Assembly: GCA_050733935.1 (NCBI GenBank)
Contig: JBOHUC010000120.1
Location: forward strand, 1 to 31,289
Length of the DNA: 31,289 nucleotides
Source: JBOHUC01 sp050733935
GTDB taxonomy: Bacteria > Eisenbacteria > RBG-16-71-46 > DASYSL01
Direction: 5' to 3'
The notes under the pieces were generated by a model. That model did not search any database. It worked only from the letters and a program-made list of their open reading frames with translations, and was not told the origin of the DNA. Shown here piece after piece: positions 22,914 to 30,851 of the stretch. The first letter of the stretch is position 1. The number at the start of each line of letters is the position of its first letter. Made by a program: the position numbers and the translations under genes.

Positions 22914-24878
22914 ATGCCCGACGATCGCACTCCATTCGAGCGCTCGAGGCCTGGCCCGCCCGGGGAACCCATTTCGGAAACCCCGGCTCGCGCCAAGCCG
23001 TCGAAGCTGCCCAACACACCGATCAACGGTTTCGGTCAGCCGGCCGGAACCGAGGACGGCAGCGATTCGTTCGGGGATGAACCGATCTCCGGAGGCACGG
23101 TCGCGGGCACGCCGCTCGAGCCCGGCATGGACCTGGTTCAGCTCGAGCTCCGCGAACAGCAGAACCTGAACAAGCTGCGCGACCTCATGCGCGTCATGAT
23201 GCGCGCGCTCAAGGCCAAGCGGATGTACCCGGCGAACAATCCGCTCCTCCAGCGGATCCTCGGCGAGTGCTCGATCGCCTTCAACGAGACGCTCGAGACG
23301 CTCGGAGACATCCACCTCACGATCCAGCAGTTCGACATCCTGTTCCTGAACCAGAGCATCTATCACAATCCCAACAAGCGGGAGTCCCTGGCGTTCCGCT
23401 TCGCGAAGGACGGCATTACCGAGCTCGTGTTCCAGGAGGGCCTGCCTCCGGATCAGCTCGAGGACTTCCTCGCCGTCATGGCGCACGCGATGGAGCTCGG
23501 CTCGCTCGAGGACGACCTGGTCACGCTCCTGTGGGAGCAGGAGTTCTCGCACATCACGTACGCCTATCTCGCGATCGACGACCTGCAGGAGCAGCAGGGA
23601 GCGATGGCGCTCGACATCACGGATGGCGCCGAGATGTCCTGGCCGGAGTCGACCGCGGAACCGATCGACGAGACGACCGGCGTCCCGTGGACCGAGCATC
23701 ACGGCTGGACGGACGACGGCGGATCCGGGCACCGCGCCGACGACTGGAACGAGCTCGTCCCGGTCGCGCGCGTCGAGAATCGCTGCTCGAACGACTTCCT
23801 CCATCTCACGTCGCAGGAGATCGAGGCGCTCGCGGAGGAGATCCACCGCGAACACTCCCGATCGCTCCACGACGTCGTGCTCGAGATCCTCACCGAGGTC
23901 GCCGAGGACGAATCGGCGCCCGAGGCGTTCGCGGATCTCGCGCGCGCGTTCGCCGATCTCCTGATCGTGGTCGTGCAGGAAGCCGATCTCAAGCACGCGG
24001 TCGAGATCGCCGCGACTCTGAAGACACTGTCCGCGAGCCGCGGTCACGATCCGTCGGGCTTCCTCCCGGATGCGCGCGACCTCACGACGCAGGCAGTCGC
24101 CGGGCTCTCGCGCCATCCCGAAGCGGACGCCTCGCTCCTCCCCGAGTTCCTGGTTCACCTGGGCCCGCGCGCGATCGATCCGGTGTGCGATCTGATCGTG
24201 GACGTCGATCTCCACTCCCTCCACGTGTATCTGCAGGAGGCGCTGGTCGAGCTCGCGAAGCAGGATCTCCCCGCCGTGCGCTCGCGCGTCGATCTTGCGC
24301 CCCCGCACGCCGCGCGACTCCTCGTCCAGGTGCTGGCGCGCGTCGGCACGCCCGAAGCCGAACAGGCCCTCGCGGCGGCCACGTCGCACATCGAAGCCCG
24401 CGTGCGCAAGGAGGCGATCTCCGCCCTTTCCGCGAGCGGCAATGCGCTCACGCGCGCGTATCTCCTGCGTGCGCTCGACGACGACGACCCGCAGGTGCGC
24501 GCGGCCGCCCTCCATGCCGTGCGCGAGTCCTACGGAGCTGCGAGCGAGGACCGCGCGCTTTCCGAGCGGTTGCTCGCCGTCCTTGGAGGCCCGCGCTTCG
24601 CCGAGCAGTCGCAGGTCGAGCGCCGTGCGTACTTCGACACGCTCGTCGACGTGGGCGGCCCGACCGTCCTCGCGACGCTCGACGCGTGGCTCGGTCTCTG
24701 GCGCCTCGGCGGCGGCGGAGATCTCAAGGCGCGCCGGGAGCTTGCCGCGTGGGCGCTGTCGCGCATGCGCACGCCGGAGGGGCAGGCCGTTCTTCAGAAG
24801 CATTCGCGCAGTCTGATTCCCGCGATTCGCGCCGCGTGCCGGCGGGCGCTCGAGACCAGCCAGGACCTGGCGGCATGA
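22914..24878 (+). CDS. HEAT-repeat protein sharing an N-terminal module with the HD-GYP protein
   Basis: 654 residues. A disordered Pro/Gly-rich tail (1-75) precedes a module at about 87-195: KAKRMYPANNPLLQRIL, IHLTIQQFDILFLNQSIYHN, LAFRFAKDGITELVFQEGLP, QLEDFLAVM. This aligns in order with residues 53-158 of the next protein. An acidic linker (about 215-275) and a helical repeat region follow: LARVGTPEAEQALAAATSHI, RKEAISALSASGNALTR, DDPQVRAAALHAVRESYG, which are HEAT/PBS-lyase-like repeats. There is no catalytic motif. It is cytoplasmic, and probably a scaffold in the same signalling unit as the HD-GYP protein encoded 10 nt downstream. Confidence 0.85.
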   Translation: MPDDRTPFERSRPGPPGEPISETPARAKPSKLPNTPINGFGQPAGTEDGSDSFGDEPISGGTVAGTPLEPGMDLVQLELREQQNLNKLRDLMRVMMRALKAKRMYPANNPLLQRILGECSIAFNETLETLGDIHLTIQQFDILFLNQSIYHNPNKRESLAFRFAKDGITELVFQEGLPPDQLEDFLAVMAHAMELGSLEDDLVTLLWEQEFSHITYAYLAIDDLQEQQGAMALDITDGAEMSWPESTAEPIDETTGVPWTEHHGWTDDGGSGHRADDWNELVPVARVENRCSNDFLHLTSQEIEALAEEIHREHSRSLHDVVLEILTEVAEDESAPEAFADLARAFADLLIVVVQEADLKHAVEIAATLKTLSASRGHDPSGFLPDARDLTTQAVAGLSRHPEADASLLPEFLVHLGPRAIDPVCDLIVDVDLHSLHVYLQEALVELAKQDLPAVRSRVDLAPPHAARLLVQVLARVGTPEAEQALAAATSHIEARVRKEAISALSASGNALTRAYLLRALDDDDPQVRAAALHAVRESYGAASEDRALSERLLAVLGGPRFAEQSQVERRAYFDTLVDVGGPTVLATLDAWLGLWRLGGGGDLKARRELAAWALSRMRTPEGQAVLQKHSRSLIPAIRAACRRALETSQDLAA

Positions 24879-24888
24879 GGAGGCTCCG

Positions 24889-26439
24889 GTGAGTCACGCC
24901 GCATTCGAACCGAACGCCCGCGACCTCGGCGGAAGCGCTCCGCGCGAGCTCGGACGCGATCCGGGACGCGATTCCGCGCGCGACCCGGGGCGGGACGACA
25001 GCGACGAGGCGCACGCTTCGCGCGTCACCGTCGCCGGTCGTGCGCTGGCCGCAAACCTGTCCGTGTTCTGGAAGACGGCGCGCCTCTACGACGCGCGCAA
25101 CGTCGCGTACATGCAATCGCTCCAGAACCTGATGGAGTCGATGCAGCAGCTCCTTTCGATGGGCTCGGACTTCGTGCTCCAGGTCGTCGGCGACTGCCTC
25201 TACATCAACGATCAACGCCTGCGCGTCGACGTCGTGGGCTATGCATCACACCAGTTCATCGTGGACGAGCTCGCCAAGCGGAAGGTCGGCGGCCTGCGCT
25301 TCACGCAGGGCATCGAGCGCAGCGAGCTCCAGACGTTCACGCGCATCTTCCTCGGCGAGTCTCCGCAGACGCCGCCCGACTTCGACCGCATCGTCGCCGA
25401 CTGCGATACGCAGGGCGTGACGCACGTCCTTCCGCAGAAGGAGCTCGCGCTTCCACCGACGGACCCGACCGACACCGAGACGCAGGGACGCCGGATGGTC
25501 GCGAAGAAGACGTTCTTCCGCGCGATTCAGTCGACCAAGAACGTGATGCTCTCCGCGCGTCGTGGGAAGCAGGTGGACTTGAGGCAGGCGAAGCGCGCGG
25601 TCCAGTCGATCGTGGACCTCATTCTGTCGCAGGAGCTGTCGCTCCTCGGCATGACCACGCTCAAGGACTACGACGAGTACACGTATCAGCACTGCGTGAA
25701 CGTCGCGATCCTCTCGATCGCCGTCGGGCATCGTCTCGGACTCACGAAGCAGCAGCTCTCGCAGCTCGGCGTGTCCGGCTTGTTCCACGACATCGGCAAG
25801 GTCGTGATCCCGAACGAAGTGCTCGCGAAGCCCGGCCGGCTCTCGCCCGAAGAGTGGGCGCTCATGCAGAGTCATCCGATCGAGGGCGTGAAGATCATCA
25901 CGCGTTTGCACGGCCTCTCGCCGCTTGCGATGCGCGCGATCGCGGTCGCGTACGAGCATCACCTCAACATCGATCTCTCGGGTTATCCGCGCATCAAGCG
26001 CCCCCGCGAGCAGAATCTGATGAGCCGCATCGTCGCGATCTGCGACTGCTTCGACGCGATGACCGCGCATCGCTCGTACCAGAAGCATCCGTTCACGCCG
26101 TACGAAGCGCTGCATTACATGACGACGAAGATCCCCGAGCGCTTCGACGCAACGCTGCTCAAGGTGTTCATTCAGACGGTCGGCATCTACCCGCCGGGAA
26201 CGCTCGTGCGGCTTTCGAGCGGCGAGCTCGCGCTCTCGATCTATCCGAACGCGGAGGACGTGACCGCCCCGGTGGTGAAGGTCCTGCGCGAGGCGTCGGG
26301 CATGCCGACGATCGAGGAGCGGCGGATCGATCTCGCGAATCAGGAGGGTGTGTCGCGCGGGCAGAACGGCTACGTCACGATCGTCGAGGCCGTGCACCCG
26401 GAGAACGTGAACATCCGCCCGGAAGAGCTCGTCGAGTAA
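24889..26439 (+). CDS. HD-GYP domain protein (probable cyclic-di-GMP phosphodiesterase)
   Basis: 516 residues; GTG start with AGGAGG 6 nt upstream. A 50-residue Arg/Asp-rich tail (RDPGRD twice) precedes the shared module at 53-158 (WKTARLYDARNVAYMQSL, FVLQVVGDCLYINDQRL, LAKRKVGGLRFTQGI). The HD-GYP domain at about 260-430 has QHCVNVAILS, FHDIGK (H300, D301), KPGRLSPEEW, HPIEGVKII, HH357/358 and GYP 365-367, then DCFDAMTAHRSY. The usual HHExxDGxGYP is HHLNIDLSGYP here, lacking the Glu and first Gly, so activity or metal content may differ. Predicted to hydrolyse c-di-GMP in the cytoplasm. Its stop directly abuts the convergent lipoprotein stop. Confidence 0.9.
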   Translation: MSHAAFEPNARDLGGSAPRELGRDPGRDSARDPGRDDSDEAHASRVTVAGRALAANLSVFWKTARLYDARNVAYMQSLQNLMESMQQLLSMGSDFVLQVVGDCLYINDQRLRVDVVGYASHQFIVDELAKRKVGGLRFTQGIERSELQTFTRIFLGESPQTPPDFDRIVADCDTQGVTHVLPQKELALPPTDPTDTETQGRRMVAKKTFFRAIQSTKNVMLSARRGKQVDLRQAKRAVQSIVDLILSQELSLLGMTTLKDYDEYTYQHCVNVAILSIAVGHRLGLTKQQLSQLGVSGLFHDIGKVVIPNEVLAKPGRLSPEEWALMQSHPIEGVKIITRLHGLSPLAMRAIAVAYEHHLNIDLSGYPRIKRPREQNLMSRIVAICDCFDAMTAHRSYQKHPFTPYEALHYMTTKIPERFDATLLKVFIQTVGIYPPGTLVRLSSGELALSIYPNAEDVTAPVVKVLREASGMPTIEERRIDLANQEGVSRGQNGYVTIVEAVHPENVNIRPEELVE

Positions 26440-27246
26440 TTACTGGCGATAGACGACCAGGGCGCAGATTTCGAAGTCGTCCACGTTCGTGGGAGCGGAC
26501 GGAACCACGGACGCTTCGAGCCGAAGCGAATTGGGCCCCAGGAGGAACGCCGAACTCGGCACTCCGGTCAGGACCCCGGCATAGAGCCGCAGGCGATCGT
26601 CGGGCGCCGCTGCGAGCTGCGCCACCGAAATCCCGTTCAGGAGCACGTTGACAGGTGCCTGGATTCCGCGCGCCTGAATCCGGTAAGAGGGCATTTCGTC
26701 CGGAATCTGTCCCGCAGTGAGATTGAACTGGATCTCGATCTCCGCCTCTTCCACCGGAATCTGGAACGACACACCCGACCCCGGATCCGCGATACCGTCG
26801 CCGAGCCGATGAAGCCGCGGAATCTTCGTCATCACCCGTCCCTGCGCCGGCGTGCAGAGGGGCGATGCTGAGACCTCGGCCCCGGCCTCACCGTCCACGA
26901 CGATCGCGTGCGGCAGGATGGTCACGTGATCGATCGTGAGGACAGTCGAATCCGGAAGTGGCACGTTGCCCGGAACGGTCACGATCGAGACGCCAGACGC
27001 GTCCGTGGCGACCGAATAAATCTCGGCACTCGTGTTCGCCTCGACGTTCGCGCCGACCACGGGCGGATTGCCGATCGAATCTTCGAGAACCGCGACCGTG
27101 TAGCGACGGGGCGGGATCCCCGATCCCGACGGATCGTCGTCATCGCTACATCCGGGAACCGACAGGACAGCGCCGAGAGCGACGAGAAGTTTCGCGAAAC
27201 GGGGCGTGAGGAAGCGGCCCAGGCGGGGGGTCCGGGGCGCGTTCAT
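26440..27246 (-). CDS. Lipoprotein of unknown function
   Basis: 268 residues; the ATG 27246 shares one base with the TGA of the DinB gene (TGATG), so translation is coupled. The signal is KLLVALGAVLSVPGC with a lipobox Cys followed by SDDDD. The mature protein starts with a CarboxypepD_reg-like region (RYTVAVLEDSIGNPPVVGAN, TDASGVSIVTVPG) and ends with a beta-rich domain (VNVLLNGISVAQL, NSLRLEASVVPS, EICALVVYRQ). It is membrane anchored outside the cytoplasm. The family is not recognised. The pairing with DinB is by operon only. Confidence 0.78.
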   Translation of the reverse strand: MNAPRTPRLGRFLTPRFAKLLVALGAVLSVPGCSDDDDPSGSGIPPRRYTVAVLEDSIGNPPVVGANVEANTSAEIYSVATDASGVSIVTVPGNVPLPDSTVLTIDHVTILPHAIVVDGEAGAEVSASPLCTPAQGRVMTKIPRLHRLGDGIADPGSGVSFQIPVEEAEIEIQFNLTAGQIPDEMPSYRIQARGIQAPVNVLLNGISVAQLAAAPDDRLRLYAGVLTGVPSSAFLLGPNSLRLEASVVPSAPTNVDDFEICALVVYRQ

Positions 27247-27800
27247 CAGACGGAAGGCGGCGTGATGCCGATCATGCGGAGATACAGGAAGAGCTGCGCG
27301 CGATGATGCAGCTCGTGCTCGAGGACGTGGTCGAGGATCCAGTGGAGGGAGTGCTGCATCTCTTCCCCGTTCTTCCGGCGGTAGTGGATGACTTTCGAGA
27401 GTTCCTTGGTCGGCGCCCCGAACCAGCGCTGCGTGGGACGATGGAACTCCTCGAGCACGAACAGGAGCTGGTTGTGGTCGCGCGCTTCGTAGTTGTCGGT
27501 CCAGCCCTGCGCGGGATCCGCGTGACGGAGCGTGAAATCCCGGAAGGGCTCGCCATCGACCATGTGATGGACCCACCAGGCCTCGGTCTCGGCGATGTGG
27601 AGAATGTGCTGCCGCGCGGTCAGCATCTCGGGCTTCGGCTTGTAGTCGAAGTGCTCGGGCGGCAGAAGGCGCACTCCTTCGACGAGGTACGGGCGGTGGT
27701 ACGAATCCCAGAACGGGTAATGGCCTTTGATCGTTCCGGGATGATCGTGAACCGAGTAGAGGACCGGGCTTTTGGTCAGCTCATCGGCGGGGGTCGACAC
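27246..27800 (-). CDS. DinB/YfiT-family putative metalloprotein
   Basis: 184 residues; GTG start with GGAGGG about 8 nt upstream. It shows the four-helix DinB fold, with a His in ARQHILHIAETEAWW (H68) and an HxxxH in LEHELHHRAQLFLYLRMIG (H162, H166), the usual metal triad. Length and the final IGITPP match the family. Members include thiol transferases (bacillithiol or mycothiol dependent) and proteins of unknown role; the substrate cannot be told here. It is cytoplasmic. Confidence 0.9.
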   Translation of the reverse strand: MSTPADELTKSPVLYSVHDHPGTIKGHYPFWDSYHRPYLVEGVRLLPPEHFDYKPKPEMLTARQHILHIAETEAWWVHHMVDGEPFRDFTLRHADPAQGWTDNYEARDHNQLLFVLEEFHRPTQRWFGAPTKELSKVIHYRRKNGEEMQHSLHWILDHVLEHELHHRAQLFLYLRMIGITPPSV

Positions 27801-28002
27801 GGCAAATGCCCTCCATCTAACGACTTAGAGGATTCATCGGGCGGGCACGGGCGGCGCGCCTCGGTCCCCAACACGCTGGACCCCGACCAGCAGTCCGTCA
27901 AGGCGCAGCCGGGTCATCTTCGGGGTTTTGAGGGACAGCCTGGGGGTCGGGTTCGGACTCCAACTTGCCCCAGGGCGAGCGAAGGCCGAGGCCAGAATCG
28001 GG

Positions 28003-28024
28003 GAACTCGCTCTGGAGCGAGTTC
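28003..28024. repeat. 22-bp inverted repeat GAACTCGC-N6-GCGAGTTC
   Basis: The 8-bp arms are perfect and extend to 10 bp with a 2-nt centre. It stands in the DinB-rpmH spacer as a possible operator or transcript hairpin. Confidence 0.5.
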
Positions 28025-28115
28025 GACGGTCCGGGTCTGCTGCTGTAATCCTATATAGGAACTAGAATTAGACGACAGGTGGCCGGATCAGGACCCGGGT
28101 GAAACACGTTATGTC

Positions 28116-28136
28116 AACTGGTTTTTGAAACCAGTT
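28116..28136. repeat. 21-bp inverted repeat AACTGGTTT-TTG-AAACCAGTT
   Basis: Perfect 9-bp arms with a 3-nt centre, about 38 bp upstream of the rpmH -35. It is AT-rich compared with its surroundings. Possible repressor site or end of a short transcript. Confidence 0.5.
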
Positions 28137-28173
28137 CATCCTCGCGGGCCGATCCCGGCGCCGGATAACCGGC

Positions 28174-28202
28174 TTGACCCCCGGCGGCGCCCCCATTACA
28201 TT
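28174..28202 (+). promoter_or_regulatory. rpmH promoter
   Basis: TTGACC (28174-28179), exactly 17-nt spacer, TACATT (28197-28202). Transcription would begin near 28209, leaving a leader of about 40 nt before the TTG start of rpmH. Confidence 0.6.
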
Positions 28203-28247
28203 GCGAGTCTTGGTTTTTCGCCACCTGCACGTGTCCGGAGGTTCGCC

Positions 28248-28391
28248 TTGAAGCGCACGTATCAACCCCACAACCGTCGCCGCAAGAAGGTGCACGGTTT
28301 TCGCGCCCGCATGAAGACGGCGAACGGACGGAAGGTCCTGAACCGCCGCCGCGCCCAGGGCCGAAAGCGTCTGACCGTCAGTTCCTCGTAG
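28248..28391 (+). CDS. rpmH: 50S ribosomal protein L34
   Basis: 47 residues: MKRTYQPHNRRRKKVHGFRA, then MKTANGRKVLNRRRAQGRKR and LTVSSS. The start is TTG 28248 with GGAGG 6 nt upstream; the only ATG in frame further upstream would add a 41-residue extension not found in L34. L34 is a small basic protein of the large ribosomal subunit. First gene of the rpmH-rnpA-yidD-yidC-jag cluster. Confidence 0.97.
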   Translation: MKRTYQPHNRRRKKVHGFRARMKTANGRKVLNRRRAQGRKRLTVSSS

Positions 28392-28431
28392 CCGCCGGGC
28401 TTCGCGCCGTTTCCCCGGGATCTCACAGCCG

Positions 28432-28830
28432 ATGGAGCGTCGAACGGATCCTCCCGGTCCGCCGGGCGGGCCGGGGTTGGGGACGCGCTTTGGCCGCTCG
28501 AACCGCCTTGCGCGCACCTGGGAGTATCAGCGCGCCTACCGTGAAGGGCGGCATCGGCGGGGAAATCATGCGGTCGCCTACATGCTCGCCGTTCCCGGAG
28601 AGCCGTCCCGGGCGGGAGTCGTCGCGAGCCGCAAGGTCGGCTCGGCCGTCGTTCGGAATCGCGCGAAGCGAAGGCTGCGCTCGATCATCCGCGGGCTGTG
28701 GCCCGGTGTCCCGCCGACCGGGGCTTCCCTGGTGCTGATTGCGCTGCCGACCGCGGCGACCATAGACTTCGAGGAACTGACCGACGACGTCGCCGAGCTC
28801 TGGCGGCAACTGGGAGTCCTCCAACGTTGA
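28432..28830 (+). CDS. rnpA: Ribonuclease P protein component
   Basis: 132 residues. The family core begins at FGRSNRLARTWEYQRAYREG and has the RNR signature in VASRKVGSAVVRNRAKRRLR. It helps RNase P RNA bind and cut the 5' leader of pre-tRNA. The first 18 residues (Pro/Gly-rich) are not typical, and TTG 28477 is a possible alternative start. The stop overlaps the TTG of yidD (TTGA). Confidence 0.95.
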   Translation: MERRTDPPGPPGGPGLGTRFGRSNRLARTWEYQRAYREGRHRRGNHAVAYMLAVPGEPSRAGVVASRKVGSAVVRNRAKRRLRSIIRGLWPGVPPTGASLVLIALPTAATIDFEELTDDVAELWRQLGVLQR

Positions 28831-29060
28831 AGACCGTGGTTCTGGGGGCGATCCGCCTGTATCGGCGATTCGCGTCTCCGCTTCTGCCTCCCGCCTGTCG
28901 CTATCTGCCTTCGTGCTCCGCTTACGCGGAGGAGGCGGTCCTTCTGCACGGAGTCGCGAGGGGCCTGCTTCTGTCGGCACGCCGCGTGGCCCGTTGTCAT
29001 CCATGGGGCGGGCACGGCGTGGATCTCGTTCCGGCTGCTCCGAAGCGAAAGGAAGTCTGA
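28827..29060 (+). CDS. yidD: Membrane protein insertion efficiency factor YidD
   Basis: 77 residues; TTG start overlapping the rnpA stop. Family motifs: LYRRFASPLLPPACRYLPSC (CRYxPSCS), YAEEAV, HG and RVARCHPWGGHG, ending VDLVPAAPKRKEV. It has three conserved Cys and a membrane-associated amphipathic N-terminus. It helps YidC-dependent insertion. The order rnpA-yidD-yidC is standard. Confidence 0.95.
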   Translation: MKTVVLGAIRLYRRFASPLLPPACRYLPSCSAYAEEAVLLHGVARGLLLSARRVARCHPWGGHGVDLVPAAPKRKEV

Positions 29061-29062
29061 GC

Positions 29063-30814
29063 TTGGATCGACGCACGCTGCTCGCGATCGTTCTGTCGTT
29101 CATTGTTCTGTTCGGCTCGCAGTGGGTGTTCCAGAAGCTCGGATGGATTCCGAGGCCGACGGATCGCAAGCCCGCGAGCACGGCGGTCGCCCCCGGGGAC
29201 ACGCTGGGCGGTCCCGGCGCGACCGAGCTTCAGTCAGGGGCCGGCGGCACCGGCGCGGTCAGCGGACCCGGCGGGACCGCACCCGGAATCGGCGCTGGTG
29301 CGGGCACCGCCGCGGGCACGGTCGCCGGCATGGCCGCAGGCGCTTCGGGACAAGCGGCCTCCGGGTGGATCGTCACCGCATCGCCCGACACGATTCTCAC
29401 GATCGAGCAGCCGCTCTATACGGCGCGCTTCCGCGCGCGCGGTGCGCGGCTCCTCTCGGTCGCCCTCAAGAAGTACAAGGACGGGAACAGCGGGATCGCG
29501 ACCCTCGCCGACAGCCCGGCGCTCGGTCTCGACCTCGGGACGGACGATCGTCCGCTCTCGATGGAGGACGTGCCCTACGCGTGGGCCGAGAGCCTCGATG
29601 CGAGCGGCCGCGTCGCGGTCCTCACGTTCAGCGCGCGCGATACGACGGGCTTCAAGATCGATCAGACGTTCCGCTTCGAAGAAACGGACTACCGGATGCC
29701 CTACACGGTCGCGATGACCGGGCTTCCGACGACCGGGGACCTGCGCGACTACCGCATCCTCATGCGCTCCTGGCCGCTCGTCACCGAGCGCACGCACAGC
29801 GAAGACCTCAACAACCTCGGCGTCACGGCGAAGGTCGGCAAGGACAACAAGCGCCACATGGCGGGCTCGCTCAAGAAGGAGCCGAAGTCCGCGGACGGCG
29901 CGATCGGCTGGCTCGCGCTTCACAGCAAGTACTTCCTGCTCGGGCTCGTCGCCGACGACGTGAAGGGCACCGCGACGCGGGCGTCGCTCGCACCCGGCAC
30001 GCTGCCCGAGACGCACGACCAGGTCCAGGGCACGATCACCGTTCCGCTGCCCGCCGCCGGGCGCGCGCACTCGTACGTCCTGTACGCGGGACCGCTCGAC
30101 TACTGGCGCGTGGGACGGCTCGGAATGGATCTCGAGCCGCCGCACGCCTTCCTGTTCAACGCGTTCAAGCCCTTCTCCGCAGCGCTCGTCTGGATCATGA
30201 AGTTGTTCCACTCGCTCATTCACAACTGGGGCGTGGCAATCATCCTGCTCTCCACGGTGGCGAAGATCGTGACGCATCCGCTTCAGGCGACGAGCATGAA
30301 GTCCATGCGCTCGATGCAGAAGATTCAGCCCGAGGTGGAGCGCATTCGCAAGCGCCACGAGAAGGATCCGCAGAAGCTCAACGAAGCGATCATGGGGCTC
30401 TACAAGGAGAACAAGATCAATCCGCTGGCGGGATGCCTGCCGATGGTGATCCAGATGCCGTTCTTCCTCGCCCTCTATCACGTGCTCGGCTATTCGATCG
30501 ATTTGAGGCAGGCAGGGTTCGTCGGCTGGATCAACGATCTGTCCGCGCCCGATTTGCTGTTCCAGCTCGGGCCGATCCCGGTCCGTGTGCTGCCGATCCT
30601 CATGCTCGGATCCATGCTCCTCCAGATGAAGATGACGCCCATGGATCCCAAGCAGGTGAACACCATGATGTTGATGAACGTGGTGTTCCTGTTCCTGTTC
30701 TACAATCTGCCATCGGGTCTCGTGCTGTATTGGACCGTCATCAATCTCCTGACTGCCCTGCAGTCCTGGCACATCGCGCAAGGCGACAGGCAGCCTGCCG
30801 CGCGGGCGGCTTAG
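29063..30814 (+). CDS. yidC: Membrane protein insertase YidC
   Basis: 583 residues; TTG start with AGGAAG 7 nt upstream. The N-terminal TM is LLAIVLSFIVLFGSQWVFQK. A Gly/Ala/Thr-rich linker (about 55-108) precedes the periplasmic beta-sandwich domain (TILTIEQPLYTARFRARGA, to about 365). The insertase core with five TMs follows: HNWGVAIILLSTVAKIVTHP, the cytoplasmic hairpin (MKSMRSMQKIQPEVERIRKR), NPLAGCLPMVIQMPFFLALY, and the end FYNLPSGLVLYWTVINLLTA. It inserts inner-membrane proteins alone or with Sec. The long low-complexity linker is unusual but in frame. Confidence 0.96.
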   Translation: MDRRTLLAIVLSFIVLFGSQWVFQKLGWIPRPTDRKPASTAVAPGDTLGGPGATELQSGAGGTGAVSGPGGTAPGIGAGAGTAAGTVAGMAAGASGQAASGWIVTASPDTILTIEQPLYTARFRARGARLLSVALKKYKDGNSGIATLADSPALGLDLGTDDRPLSMEDVPYAWAESLDASGRVAVLTFSARDTTGFKIDQTFRFEETDYRMPYTVAMTGLPTTGDLRDYRILMRSWPLVTERTHSEDLNNLGVTAKVGKDNKRHMAGSLKKEPKSADGAIGWLALHSKYFLLGLVADDVKGTATRASLAPGTLPETHDQVQGTITVPLPAAGRAHSYVLYAGPLDYWRVGRLGMDLEPPHAFLFNAFKPFSAALVWIMKLFHSLIHNWGVAIILLSTVAKIVTHPLQATSMKSMRSMQKIQPEVERIRKRHEKDPQKLNEAIMGLYKENKINPLAGCLPMVIQMPFFLALYHVLGYSIDLRQAGFVGWINDLSAPDLLFQLGPIPVRVLPILMLGSMLLQMKMTPMDPKQVNTMMLMNVVFLFLFYNLPSGLVLYWTVINLLTALQSWHIAQGDRQPAARAA

Positions 30815-30851
30815 CGCACTCCGCGCCACGCACACAGGCCTGGGAGGCAAC

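Larger units (their letters stand above)
27801..28173. other. Spacer between divergent DinB and rpmH genes
   Basis: No gene seen. It holds two strong hairpins (28003-28024 and 28116-28136), listed separately, and a CCTATATAGG palindrome near 28042-28053, in an AT-rich island. No DnaA-box (TTATCCACA-like) cluster is visible, so it does not look like the origin. Confidence 0.4.

Noticed and set aside
22575..24803. A 742-residue open frame antisense to the HEAT-repeat gene
   Set aside because: Arg/Glu/Val-rich composition typical of the antisense frame of GC-rich genes; it runs through the riboswitch and has no domain. Similar long antisense frames at 9365-11242, 16208-17692, 20306-22537 and 29234-30976 were dropped for the same reason.
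27801..28173. Replication origin next to rpmH
   Set aside because: No DnaA-box cluster or dnaA/dnaN gene is visible; rpmH is often near oriC but the spacer shows no origin signals.
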